DNA of 64,000 nt from Mycolicibacterium agri (GTDB lineage Bacteria; Actinomycetota; Actinomycetes; Mycobacteriales; Mycobacteriaceae): NCBI RefSeq assembly GCF_002553505.1, contig NZ_PDCP01000027.1, forward strand, positions 20,361-84,360, given 5' to 3'. A model generated the notes under the pieces. That model was not told where the DNA came from, searched no databases, and was given only the letters and a program-made list of their open reading frames with translations. The first letter of the stretch is position 1, and the number at the start of each line of letters is the position of its first letter. A program made the position numbers and the translations under genes. Below are positions 50,673 to 58,421 of this stretch, one piece after another.

Positions 50673-51833
50673 ATGCGCATCACCTCGATCCGCGAACGCG
50701 AAATCCCGATGGCGGCCGAGATCCGCAACGCCTACGTGGATTTCTCCACCATGACCGCGTCGATCGTCGCGGTGGAGTCCGACGTCATCCGCAACGGCAA
50801 GCCGGTCACCGGGTACGGCTTCTCCTCTCCGGGGCGCTATGCGCAGGGCGAGATCATCCGGAACCGCGCGATCCCTCGCGTCATGAAGGCCGAACCCGAC
50901 GCGCTGCTCGACCCGTCGACCGGTGACCTGGATCCGTTCCGCGTCAACGCCGTGATGTTCAAGGGGGAGAAGCCCGGCGGCCACGGGGATCGCAGCGTGG
51001 CCATCGGCGCGGTCGACGCGGCGATGTGGGATTTGGCGGCGAAGCTGGCTGGTCAGCCGCTCGCGAAACTGGTCGCCGACCGGTTCGGCAACGGCGAAAT
51101 CGCCGACAGCGTCTGGGTTTACGCGGCGGGTGGCTACTACCAGCCGGGCGGCGGGCCGCAATCACTGGTCACGGAATTGACCGGCTACATCGAGCAGGGC
51201 TTCGAACACGTCAAGATGAAGATCGGCGGCGCGCCGCTGGCGGAGGACGCCGAGCGCGTCGCCGCAGTCGTCGACGCCATCGGCGACGGATCACGCCTCG
51301 CCGTCGACGCCAACGGGCGCTTCGACCTCGACACCGCGCTCGCGTACGGGGAAATGCTCGCGCCGTTCGGCCTGCTCTGGTACGAGGAGGCCGGTGACCC
51401 GCTCGACTACGCGCTGAACGCCGAACTGGCCCGCAACTACGCCGGCTCACTGGCGACCGGGGAAAACCTTTTCTCCGTTCAGGATTCACGCAACCTGCTG
51501 CGCTACGGCGGCATGCGGCCGGACCGCGACTGGCTTCAGATGGATCCCGCGCTGAGCTACGGCCCGACGGAGTTCATCCGCATGGTGCTCGACGCCGAGC
51601 AGTTCGGCTGGACGCGCGAGCGGTTCGTGCCGCACGGCGGCCACCAGTTGAACCTGGCGCTCGCGGCGGGCCTCGGCCTCGGCGGCACCGAATGCTATCC
51701 CGGCGTCTTCCAGCCGATCGGCGGCTTCCTCGACAGCACTCCGGTCACGGGCGGCCGGGTGCAGATGCTTGACCTCCCAGGCATCGGTGTCGAGGAGAAG
51801 TCCAACCTGTGGGCGCACTTCGCCGACCTCTGA
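50673..51833 (+). CDS. Enolase-superfamily acid-sugar dehydratase (D-tartrate dehydratase-like)
   Basis: 386 aa of the mandelate racemase subgroup. Base motif KMKIGG near residue 183, metal ligands Asp in LAVDANGRF, Glu in YEEAGDPLD and Glu in ATGENLF, and the general acid/base His in VPHGGHQLNLALAAGLGLGG near residue 327. The C-terminal region (YPGVFQPIGGF, DLPGIGVEEKSNL) strongly recalls Bradyrhizobium D(-)-tartrate dehydratase, as I remember it. It would dehydrate a 2,3-dihydroxy acid to a 2-keto acid. The true substrate is unknown. Confidence 0.83.
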   Translation: MRITSIREREIPMAAEIRNAYVDFSTMTASIVAVESDVIRNGKPVTGYGFSSPGRYAQGEIIRNRAIPRVMKAEPDALLDPSTGDLDPFRVNAVMFKGEKPGGHGDRSVAIGAVDAAMWDLAAKLAGQPLAKLVADRFGNGEIADSVWVYAAGGYYQPGGGPQSLVTELTGYIEQGFEHVKMKIGGAPLAEDAERVAAVVDAIGDGSRLAVDANGRFDLDTALAYGEMLAPFGLLWYEEAGDPLDYALNAELARNYAGSLATGENLFSVQDSRNLLRYGGMRPDRDWLQMDPALSYGPTEFIRMVLDAEQFGWTRERFVPHGGHQLNLALAAGLGLGGTECYPGVFQPIGGFLDSTPVTGGRVQMLDLPGIGVEEKSNLWAHFADL

Positions 51834-51872
51834 CCGTCACCTCGCCGACCCGCACAACCTTGGAGAACCGCC

Positions 51873-53201
51873 ATGACTGAAGCAGTCACGCATCAACCAG
51901 GCACCATGCCCCATCCCGATCCGTCGACCATGAAACGGGCGATGGTGGCCGGCATCATCGGTCACTTCGTCGAATGGTACGACTACGGCGTATACGCCTA
52001 TGTCGCAACGATGCTCGCGGCCGCGTTCTACTCCGACTCCGACCCTACCGCAGGCCTGCTCGCGGTCTTCGCCACCTTCGCCGTCGCGTTCTTCGCCCGA
52101 CCCCTCGGTGGCCTGTTCTTCGGCTCACTGGCCGACAGGATCGGCCGCCAGCGTTGCCTCGCCACCGTCGTCGTGCTGATGTCGGTGTCGACGTTCATCA
52201 TCGGCGTGCTGCCCGGTTACGCGTCGATCGGCGTCGCCGCGCCGGTGCTGCTGCTGGCGGCCAGGATCCTGCAGGGCTTCTCGGCAGGCGGCGAAATCGC
52301 CGGTGCCGCATCGTTTGTCAACGAGTACGCACCGCGTAACAAGCGAGGCCTGCTGTCGAGCCTTCTGCCTGCCGCCTCGGCGACCGGCCTCCTGTTCGGC
52401 GCCGTGCTGTTGACGGTCCTGACGTCGAGCCTGTCGGAAGATGCGATGGGGTCATGGGGTTGGCGGGTGCCGTTCCTGATCGCGTTGCCGCTCGGCGCCA
52501 TCGGGCTCTATCTGCGGCTCAAGATCGAGGACACGCCGCTGTTCCAGGCGCTGGTGTCCGCGAAGCAGGCGGACCCGACGCCGCTGCGCTCCAGCCTCAG
52601 CGAGCAGTTCAAGTGGATCGCAGTCGCCTTCGGCGCGACGCTGACCTACGGCGTCGGCTTCTACACCGTCATGAGCTACATGCCGACCTATCTCAAGGAA
52701 GTGACCGACTTCGGTGCAGGCGAGATGTTCATCGTCACCGCCGCCGTCCTGCTGGCGCACATCGTCGCGTTGCCGCTGTGCGGTGCGCTGTCGGATCGGA
52801 TCGGCCGCAGACCGGTCCTGATTACGGCCAGCATCGCGCTTGTCGTGCTGACCTATCCTGCCTTCGTCCTGATCGCAGAAGGCCGCAACATGTTCGTCGC
52901 GATCCTGGCCGGGGCGGTCATGGGCGCACTTATCGCCGGCGGTGCAGCACCGCTGTTCGCGTTCATGGCCGAGATGTTCCCGACCCGGCTGCGCACCAGT
53001 TCGGTGTCGATCGGCTACAACGCCTCGGTGATGATCTTCGGTGGCACGGCGCCGTTCATCTCGACCTTCCTGATCGACAAGACCGGAAGCAATGTGGCGC
53101 CGAGCTTCTACCTCGTCGCCGCCGCGGCGGGCGCGGTGTTCACGCTGCTCTTCGCGCGCACAGGCGCGACGACGCACCGCGACGTGCTGCGTCAGACGTA
53201 A
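51873..53201 (+). CDS. MFS metabolite:proton symporter (KgtP/ShiA-like)
   Basis: 442 aa, 12 membrane segments. FVEWYDYGVYAYVATMLAAA near residue 28, RPLGGLFFGSLADRIGRQR and the repeat signature GALSDRIGRRPVL fit the MHS family, which imports carboxylates such as 2-oxoglutarate, shikimate, citrate or tartrate. Last gene of the six-gene operon, 39 bp after the dehydratase; GGAGAACC precedes ATG. It most likely imports the acid consumed by the operon. Confidence 0.9.
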   Translation: MTEAVTHQPGTMPHPDPSTMKRAMVAGIIGHFVEWYDYGVYAYVATMLAAAFYSDSDPTAGLLAVFATFAVAFFARPLGGLFFGSLADRIGRQRCLATVVVLMSVSTFIIGVLPGYASIGVAAPVLLLAARILQGFSAGGEIAGAASFVNEYAPRNKRGLLSSLLPAASATGLLFGAVLLTVLTSSLSEDAMGSWGWRVPFLIALPLGAIGLYLRLKIEDTPLFQALVSAKQADPTPLRSSLSEQFKWIAVAFGATLTYGVGFYTVMSYMPTYLKEVTDFGAGEMFIVTAAVLLAHIVALPLCGALSDRIGRRPVLITASIALVVLTYPAFVLIAEGRNMFVAILAGAVMGALIAGGAAPLFAFMAEMFPTRLRTSSVSIGYNASVMIFGGTAPFISTFLIDKTGSNVAPSFYLVAAAAGAVFTLLFARTGATTHRDVLRQT

Positions 53202-53374
53202 CCAGGCCCACACCCAGCCCGATTTCCCAGCAAGATCGGCGCCCTGTAGGCTGGTGTCAACGTTGGCGCTCTGCGGATGCCGCCAATGACGTCGTGGATT
53301 ACTTCCCATCGTGCACACAGCACAAGGTTTTCTCGCGGCGATCGATATTGCCCACCGGCAATCTCGCCACACTT

Positions 53375-54793
53375 GTGCTCGCTCGTGCCGATGTTTCGCG
53401 CGGCGAAGCGCAACCCGATGCCCCGAAAGGCACCACTATCACTACGCAACTGTCCTTTGCCGACCTCGGCGTCGACGACAAACTGATTCAGTCGCTCGCC
53501 ACCCGCGGCATCGCCAATCCCTTCCCGATTCAACAGAAGACGCTTCCCGATTCCCTCGCCGGGCGAGATGTGTTGGGCCGCGGCAAGACTGGCAGCGGTA
53601 AGACGCTGGCGTTCTCGATCCCGCTGGTCACCCGCGTCAAGAAACTGCGCCGCGGATCACCCGCCGCCCTGGTGCTGGCGCCCACGCGTGAGTTGGCGAC
53701 CCAGATCGCCGCGACGCTCGAACCGTTGGCGGCCGCGCACGGGCTGTCCGTCACCACGATTTTCGGCGGTGTCTCGCAACATCGTCAGGTCGCTGCGCTG
53801 CGGTCCGGCGTCGACATCGTCGTCGCCTGCCCCGGCCGGCTGGAAGACCTGATGCGCCAGCGCGTCATCTCGCTCGACTCGGTCGCCGTGACCGTCGTCG
53901 ACGAAGCCGATCACATGGCTGACCTCGGCTTTTTGCCGGGAGTCACCCGGATTCTAGCCGCGACGCCGAAGGATGGGCAGCGGCTGCTGTTCTCCGCGAC
54001 GCTGGACAACGGCGTCGACAAGCTGGTCAAGCGATTCCTGCGCAATCCGGTCACCCATTCTGTCGACGAGGCGCACTCACCGGTGTCCGAGATGACCCAC
54101 CACGTGTTCCACGTCGCCGGGGTGCAGGCCAAGAAGGAGCTCGTGCACCATCTGGCGTCGGGCACCGGCCGCCGCATCCTGTTCATGCGCACCAAGCACC
54201 AGGCGCGCAAGCTCGCAAAGCAACTCACCGACGCCGGTGTGCCGTCAGTCGACCTGCACGGCAACCTTTCTCAGAACGCGCGCGATCGTAACCTGGAAGC
54301 CTTCCGCACCGGTGCGGCGCGGGTGCTGGTGGCCACCGACATCGCCGCGCGCGGTGTGCACGTCGACGAGGTCGAACTCGTCGTGCATGTGGACCCGCCG
54401 GTCGAGCACAAGGCCTACCTGCACCGGTCCGGCCGGACCGCGCGGGCGGGCAACTCCGGCGACGTGGTCACCGTCGTGCTGCCCGAACAGCGCCGGGACC
54501 TGCAGGCGCTGATGCGCAAGGCCGGAATCAGCGTCCGCCCGCAGGAGGTCGTCGCGCACTCGGAACCGGTGAAGGCACTGGTCGGAGAGGTCGCGCCGTA
54601 CCGGGCACCCGCGGCAGCCACAAACCACACGGATACGCCTGCGAAGGCGGGCAAGTCCCGGCGCCCGCGTCGCGGAAACGCCGCGCGCTCGCAGCACCGT
54701 TCAGGTGTCAGGACGCCGCTTCAAGGTACGAGTTCTCGCTCAGCCAGGACTCGGCATCAAGCGCCGCGGCGCAGCCCGTCCCCGCAGCGGTGA
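53375..54793 (+). CDS. DEAD-box RNA helicase (RhlE-like)
   Basis: About 472 aa. Q motif PFPIQQKTLPDSLAGRDVLG, motif I GKTGSGKT, PTRELA, motif II DEAD, SAT, and motif VI HRSGRTARAG are all present. A basic C-terminal tail (KSRRPRRGNAARSQHRSGVR) probably binds RNA. The start is unclear: no ATG is available, and GTG 53375, TTG 53348 or GTG 53294 are in frame without a clear ribosome binding site. The 173 bp before 53375 hold no other gene. It converges with the AhpD-like gene, 40 bp apart. Confidence 0.88.
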   Translation: MLARADVSRGEAQPDAPKGTTITTQLSFADLGVDDKLIQSLATRGIANPFPIQQKTLPDSLAGRDVLGRGKTGSGKTLAFSIPLVTRVKKLRRGSPAALVLAPTRELATQIAATLEPLAAAHGLSVTTIFGGVSQHRQVAALRSGVDIVVACPGRLEDLMRQRVISLDSVAVTVVDEADHMADLGFLPGVTRILAATPKDGQRLLFSATLDNGVDKLVKRFLRNPVTHSVDEAHSPVSEMTHHVFHVAGVQAKKELVHHLASGTGRRILFMRTKHQARKLAKQLTDAGVPSVDLHGNLSQNARDRNLEAFRTGAARVLVATDIAARGVHVDEVELVVHVDPPVEHKAYLHRSGRTARAGNSGDVVTVVLPEQRRDLQALMRKAGISVRPQEVVAHSEPVKALVGEVAPYRAPAAATNHTDTPAKAGKSRRPRRGNAARSQHRSGVRTPLQGTSSRSARTRHQAPRRSPSPQR

Positions 54794-54833
54794 TCGCCTG
54801 CCGGTAACGCCGGTCGACGACGCCCGCATCGCT

Positions 54834-55445
54834 TCAGGCGGACGCGGACTGAGTTGCCTGCTCGCGCAACGACTCTGCGACATCGGGCGCCAAGCCGGCC
54901 AGGGTTTCGGTACCCAGCTCGCCGTGCTTGATGCCCAGCGTCTTGAGGAACCTCTGTTGGCCCATCGTCAGGCCGATGAAGTATCCGAGTTCGACGAGTT
55001 CGGGTTCGGTGAAATGGGTGTGCAGCTCTTCCCAGACCTCGTCGTCGGCCAGCCCGGGATCCCACGCGATCGCCTCGGCCCACTTCAACGCGGCCTTCTC
55101 CCGATCGCCGAGGACGGTCGACTTGCGGAACTCGATCACTTCGTCGAATTCGCGCTCGGTCAGGCCGGCCTCGGCCCCCAGGTGCGACCGCTGCCCGGCG
55201 CAGTAGCCGCACTCGAGGCTCTTGGCGATGTAGACCCTGGCCAGTTCCTTGATCGAGTGGTCGAGGACGCCTTCGCGGAACACCTGCTGCCATGACGCCG
55301 CGAACGTGCGCAGCACGGCGGGGACGTGCGCTCGGATCGACTGGCTCTCCAGCCTGGGTGTGCCGTAGGTGCGGGAGTCCTCGAGGGCGCGCACGAGGTC
55401 GGGGTCGCTGACGTCCGCGGGGTTGACGTAGCTGATTCGGGGCAT
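54834..55445 (-). CDS. Carboxymuconolactone decarboxylase/AhpD-like protein
   Basis: 203 aa. The helical core carries CxxC in SLECGYCAGQRSHLGAEAG near residue 75, as in AhpD-type peroxidase-related proteins; ALKWAEAIAWDP and ELVELGYFIGLTMGQQRFL follow. It may reduce peroxides or act on a lactone/aromatic intermediate; the exact role is open. ATG 55445 follows GGAGGA. It is divergent from a LacI regulator with a palindromic operator between them and is its probable target. Confidence 0.82.
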   Translation of the reverse strand: MPRISYVNPADVSDPDLVRALEDSRTYGTPRLESQSIRAHVPAVLRTFAASWQQVFREGVLDHSIKELARVYIAKSLECGYCAGQRSHLGAEAGLTEREFDEVIEFRKSTVLGDREKAALKWAEAIAWDPGLADDEVWEELHTHFTEPELVELGYFIGLTMGQQRFLKTLGIKHGELGTETLAGLAPDVAESLREQATQSASA

Positions 55446-55505
55446 GGTTCCTCCTTGCCGAGCGGTGAGCCGAACCGGACATCCGGCGCTTCGATCAAAA
55501 CCCGT

Positions 55506-55523
55506 TTGGCAATCGATTGTCAA
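55506..55523. promoter_or_regulatory. LacI-type operator
   Basis: TTGGCAATCGATTGTCAA, an 18-bp palindrome with one mismatched pair and a central CG, as usual for LacI-family sites. It lies 61 bp before the AhpD-like start and 47 bp before the lacI-type start, so it can control both. Confidence 0.7.
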
Positions 55524-55569
55524 GAGGTCAGAGCGCTGCAGGTCATCGCCTTCCCCTAGACTCCGACGC

Positions 55570-56580
55570 GTGGACAAGCCGACATTGGCCGATGTCGCGC
55601 GGGCAGCGGGCGTGCATCCGGGCACCGCGTCGCGGGCGCTCAACCCGGCGCTTGTTGGTCGGATCTCGCCGGAAACGACCGCGCGAGTCCAGCAGGCCGC
55701 CGAGCGGTTGGGCTATGTGCCCGACCCGCTGGGCCGCAGTCTGCGCACCAGCCGCACCCACACCATCGGCGTGGTGATTCCCGACCTCGGCAACCCGGTG
55801 TTCGCGCCGATCGTGCGGGGCATCGAGGATCAGTTGCGCGAACGCGGCTTCGAGCCGCTGCTGGCCAGCACCGACAACTCGGCCGAGCGCGAGCGCGACG
55901 TCGTCGGGGTGCTACGCACCCGCCGCTGCGACGGCTTCATCGTCGCGAGCGCGGGGCGTGGTGAAGGCGTGGTGCACGATCTGGTCGACGCAGGCGTCCC
56001 GCTGGTGCTGGTGAACCGGCTCGTCGACGGCGTCGACGTGTCCGCCGTGGTGAGCGACGACGCCGTGGGCATCGGCGCGGCCATCGAGCATCTCGCCGCG
56101 CTCGGCCATCGCCGCATCGGGCACATCGGCGGACCGTTGCAGATCTCCGTCAGCGCAACGCGTTTGGCCGCATTCACGAACGCGGTGGCGTCAGACGTCG
56201 GGGGTGCGGGCGTCATCGAGCATGCGACCGACTACACCATCGAGGCCGGCCGGGTGGCCATGACGGCGCTTTTGGCCCGTGAACAAGTGACCGCGGTGTT
56301 CGCGGCCAACGACCTGCTGGCGGTCGGCGGCTACGAAGCGCTCGCCGCGCAGGGACTGCGGTGCCCCGACGACGTCTCCGTCGTCGGGTTCAACAACATG
56401 GAGTTGACGGCGCACCTGAACCCGTCGTTGTCGACGGTGAGCATGCCGCAGTACGAGATGGGCCGCACCGCCGCGAAATTGGTGCTGGACCGGCTGGCCG
56501 AATCCGATGGGGCGTCGCAAACCGTGGCACTGCCGACGGTTTTCGTCCCGCGGGCTTCTACCTGCCAGGCGCGGGCGTAA
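55570..56580 (+). CDS. LacI-family transcription regulator
   Basis: 336 aa. The helix-turn-helix TLADVARAAGVHPGTASRAL (5-24) and hinge are followed by a periplasmic-binding-like sensor domain (TIGVVIPDLGNPVFAPIVRG, FAANDLLAVGGYEALAAQG, SVVGFNNMELTAHLNPSLST). The effector is probably a small sugar or acid; not identifiable. GTG 55570 gives the canonical start VDKPTLADVA. It overlaps the convergent DUF5994 gene by 23 bp. Confidence 0.9.
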   Translation: MDKPTLADVARAAGVHPGTASRALNPALVGRISPETTARVQQAAERLGYVPDPLGRSLRTSRTHTIGVVIPDLGNPVFAPIVRGIEDQLRERGFEPLLASTDNSAERERDVVGVLRTRRCDGFIVASAGRGEGVVHDLVDAGVPLVLVNRLVDGVDVSAVVSDDAVGIGAAIEHLAALGHRRIGHIGGPLQISVSATRLAAFTNAVASDVGGAGVIEHATDYTIEAGRVAMTALLAREQVTAVFAANDLLAVGGYEALAAQGLRCPDDVSVVGFNNMELTAHLNPSLSTVSMPQYEMGRTAAKLVLDRLAESDGASQTVALPTVFVPRASTCQARA

Positions 56581-57118
56581 GACCCGGCGCGGACCCGGCC
56601 GGATGCACTTCGACCGGTTCTTGGCCGCACGCCGCGCGCACGATCCCGTCCGCGATGCGGAATGCGTCCGTGTGCACGTGGTCCGCCATGATCGGCAGCC
56701 GCGCCGCGCGCCGCAGCAGCATGACCGCGAGGGCCGTGCTGGTGCGCCACGGCACCACCAGCAGGCGGGCGGTGGCGCGATCGCCGGTGACGGTGATGAT
56801 CCGCTGCACGCGGCGGGCATCCTGGCCGGGTACGACGGCGTTTCCGCGGTGAAACAGCGAATCGAGGTCGGGCACGCCCGCCAGCGACGACCAGTTGACA
56901 CAGATATCGACGATGTCGCCCAGCGGGCGTTGCAGCGTCTCGATCAGCTCGGGAAGTTCGCGTGCCACCGACGCGGTATACGGCCACCAGCCGCCGTCGA
57001 GGCCGTTGCCGAGTTCGGCCGCCAATGTGAGCCGGATCGGACTTGCCGATCGTCGACGATTGGTTGACGAAATAGGTTGGCTTACTGATGTTTTCGCACC
57101 AGAACCTACATGAACCAC
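56558..57118 (-). CDS. DUF5994 family protein
   Basis: 186 aa, GTG start. RLTLAAELGNGLDGGWWPYT near residue 29 and ELPELIETLQRPLGDIVDIC are the DUF5994 signature found in actinobacteria; RATARLLVVPWRTSTALAVM follows. No signal or membrane segment. Function unknown. Confidence 0.78.
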   Translation of the reverse strand: MVHVGSGAKTSVSQPISSTNRRRSASPIRLTLAAELGNGLDGGWWPYTASVARELPELIETLQRPLGDIVDICVNWSSLAGVPDLDSLFHRGNAVVPGQDARRVQRIITVTGDRATARLLVVPWRTSTALAVMLLRRAARLPIMADHVHTDAFRIADGIVRAACGQEPVEVHPAGSAPGLTPAPGR

Positions 57119-57432
57119 AACCGATTTTCCTTCACGTCGAGCAGACCCAGCGCCAGCGCGAGAGGGCCTGCAACCCGAATCGGATCGCGCGTTGATCTTG
57201 TCCGGCGCGCTGTGGAGCCGCGGATCACGCTGACGACGAGACGATTCACTTATGACGCTACACCGGCGAAAAGCGCGTGCGAATACTGTTCGCGAAATAG
57301 CCGTTGCCTCAAGGAATTAGCACGTCAGCGCGCATTCGCCAGAATCGCCAATGTAGTGAACTGGCAAATCCGTGATACGGTCGAGCCGGATGTTCTTCGA
57401 CATCCGCGTGAAAATGAAAGAAGTTGGAAAGA
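57119..57432 (+). promoter_or_regulatory. cspA leader region (314 bp) with hairpin before the SD
   Basis: Less GC-rich than its surroundings. CGGATGT (57387-57393) pairs with ACATCCG (57400-57406) over 7 bp around UCUUCG, ending 26 nt before the cspA ATG; a purine-rich SD (AAGTTGGAAAGA) follows. A long, structured leader is typical of cold-shock genes. An ORF of 108 codons across it (57110-57436) does not look real. Confidence 0.5.
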
Positions 57433-57636
57433 ATGACACAAGGAACCGTGAAGTGGTTCAACAGCGATAAGGGCTTCGGCTTTATCGCTCCCGACGGTGG
57501 TGCTCCGGACGTGTTCGTGCACTACTCAGAGATTCAGGGCAGCGGCTACCGGTCGCTGGACGAGAACCAGCGGGTTCAGTTCGAAATCGAGCAGGGGGCC
57601 AAGGGTCCTCAGGCAGTCGGCGTAACAGCCGTCTGA
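57433..57636 (+). CDS. cspA: Cold-shock protein CspA family
   Basis: 67-aa OB-fold nucleic-acid chaperone. RNP1 KGFGFIAP and RNP2 DVFVHYS motifs and the start GTVKWFN are canonical; length is the family standard. It binds single-stranded RNA/DNA and melts structure, mainly in the cold. ATG 57433 follows GGAAAGA; an in-frame TTG at 57424 is unlikely. A strong terminator follows 16 bp after the stop. Confidence 0.95.
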   Translation: MTQGTVKWFNSDKGFGFIAPDGGAPDVFVHYSEIQGSGYRSLDENQRVQFEIEQGAKGPQAVGVTAV

Positions 57637-57651
57637 CGCGCTTTTACGTTC

Positions 57652-57683
57652 GTGGGCTGGTGGAATCCCATCCACCAGCCCAC
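57652..57683 (+). terminator. Perfect 12-bp hairpin after cspA
   Basis: GTGGGCTGGTGG (57652-57663) pairs exactly with CCACCAGCCCAC (57672-57683) around AATCCCAT. There is no clear T-run after it, as often in mycobacteria. It also lies about 48 bp beyond the stop of the convergent cutinase gene. Confidence 0.8.
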
Positions 57684-57731
57684 TATGCATTTGGGCGCAA
57701 GCTTTTTCGCCCACGGTGGAATTAACCGAAA

Positions 57732-58421
57732 TTACAGTCGACTCAGCGCGAACGACGCTGCCTGAGCAATCATGCCGTTGCCCGTGTAGGACATGTGGGC
57801 CATCGAGTTCCAGCCGGCCGGGTCGCCCGAGCACACCATGTCGCCGGGAGCGCACAATTCCAGTGTTTTTCCGACGAAGCGCGACCCGACGTCGGCGGCG
57901 GGCACACCGTACTTGACCAGCGCGCCGCCCGTCGGCTTGCCGAACAGCACGACCGCGGCGACGCGATCGGCGATCTCGGGCGGCAACGGCACAGGCACCG
58001 AATCCGCCGCGGGCATCTCGGCGGGCATGCCGTCGGACGTGACGAACGCCGTCACGATGGCGCCTTGCGAGTAGCCGCCGAGCACCATTTTCGTGTTCGG
58101 GCACGCCGACAGCACGGCCTGCACGTGGTTGGCCTCGTCCCTGACCCCGTCGACGACGTTCTGCGTGAACGCCGGACCGCCGCCGAAGTTGTTGCTCGCG
58201 GGATAGATCACCCCGTGCACGCCGACCGTGCGGCCACCGGCCTGCATGCGCAGTGCGTCCACGAACGCCTGGCCGACACCGCCCACACCCGGGAATTCGC
58301 CTGTGGCCCGCGCGAACGCGACGGCGATGTCAGGGCAGGGCTCGGCCGATGCGACCGGCAGCGTCGGCGCGCCGAACGCCGCGGCCACCGCGGCTGCCGC
58401 CCCGGCGAGCAGCGCCCTCAC
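57732..58421 (-). CDS. Secreted cutinase-family serine esterase
   Basis: 229 aa. Signal peptide about 1-26 ending VASA, mature EPCPDIAVAFARATG. Nucleophile in GGYSQGAIV near residue 108, Asp in CAPGDMVC and His in MAHMSYTG. It is shorter than the first cutinase (no Pro-rich tail). GTG 58421 overlaps the upstream MFS stop by 4 bp, so the two are co-translated; the pairing suggests export or uptake of an ester-related compound, which is inference. Confidence 0.88.
   Translation of the reverse strand: MRALLAGAAAAVAAAFGAPTLPVASAEPCPDIAVAFARATGEFPGVGGVGQAFVDALRMQAGGRTVGVHGVIYPASNNFGGGPAFTQNVVDGVRDEANHVQAVLSACPNTKMVLGGYSQGAIVTAFVTSDGMPAEMPAADSVPVPLPPEIADRVAAVVLFGKPTGGALVKYGVPAADVGSRFVGKTLELCAPGDMVCSGDPAGWNSMAHMSYTGNGMIAQAASFALSRL

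Noticed and set aside
57110..57436. 108-aa ORF in front of cspA
   Set aside because: No family resemblance, no good start signal, composition unlike genes, and it covers the region expected to be the cspA leader.
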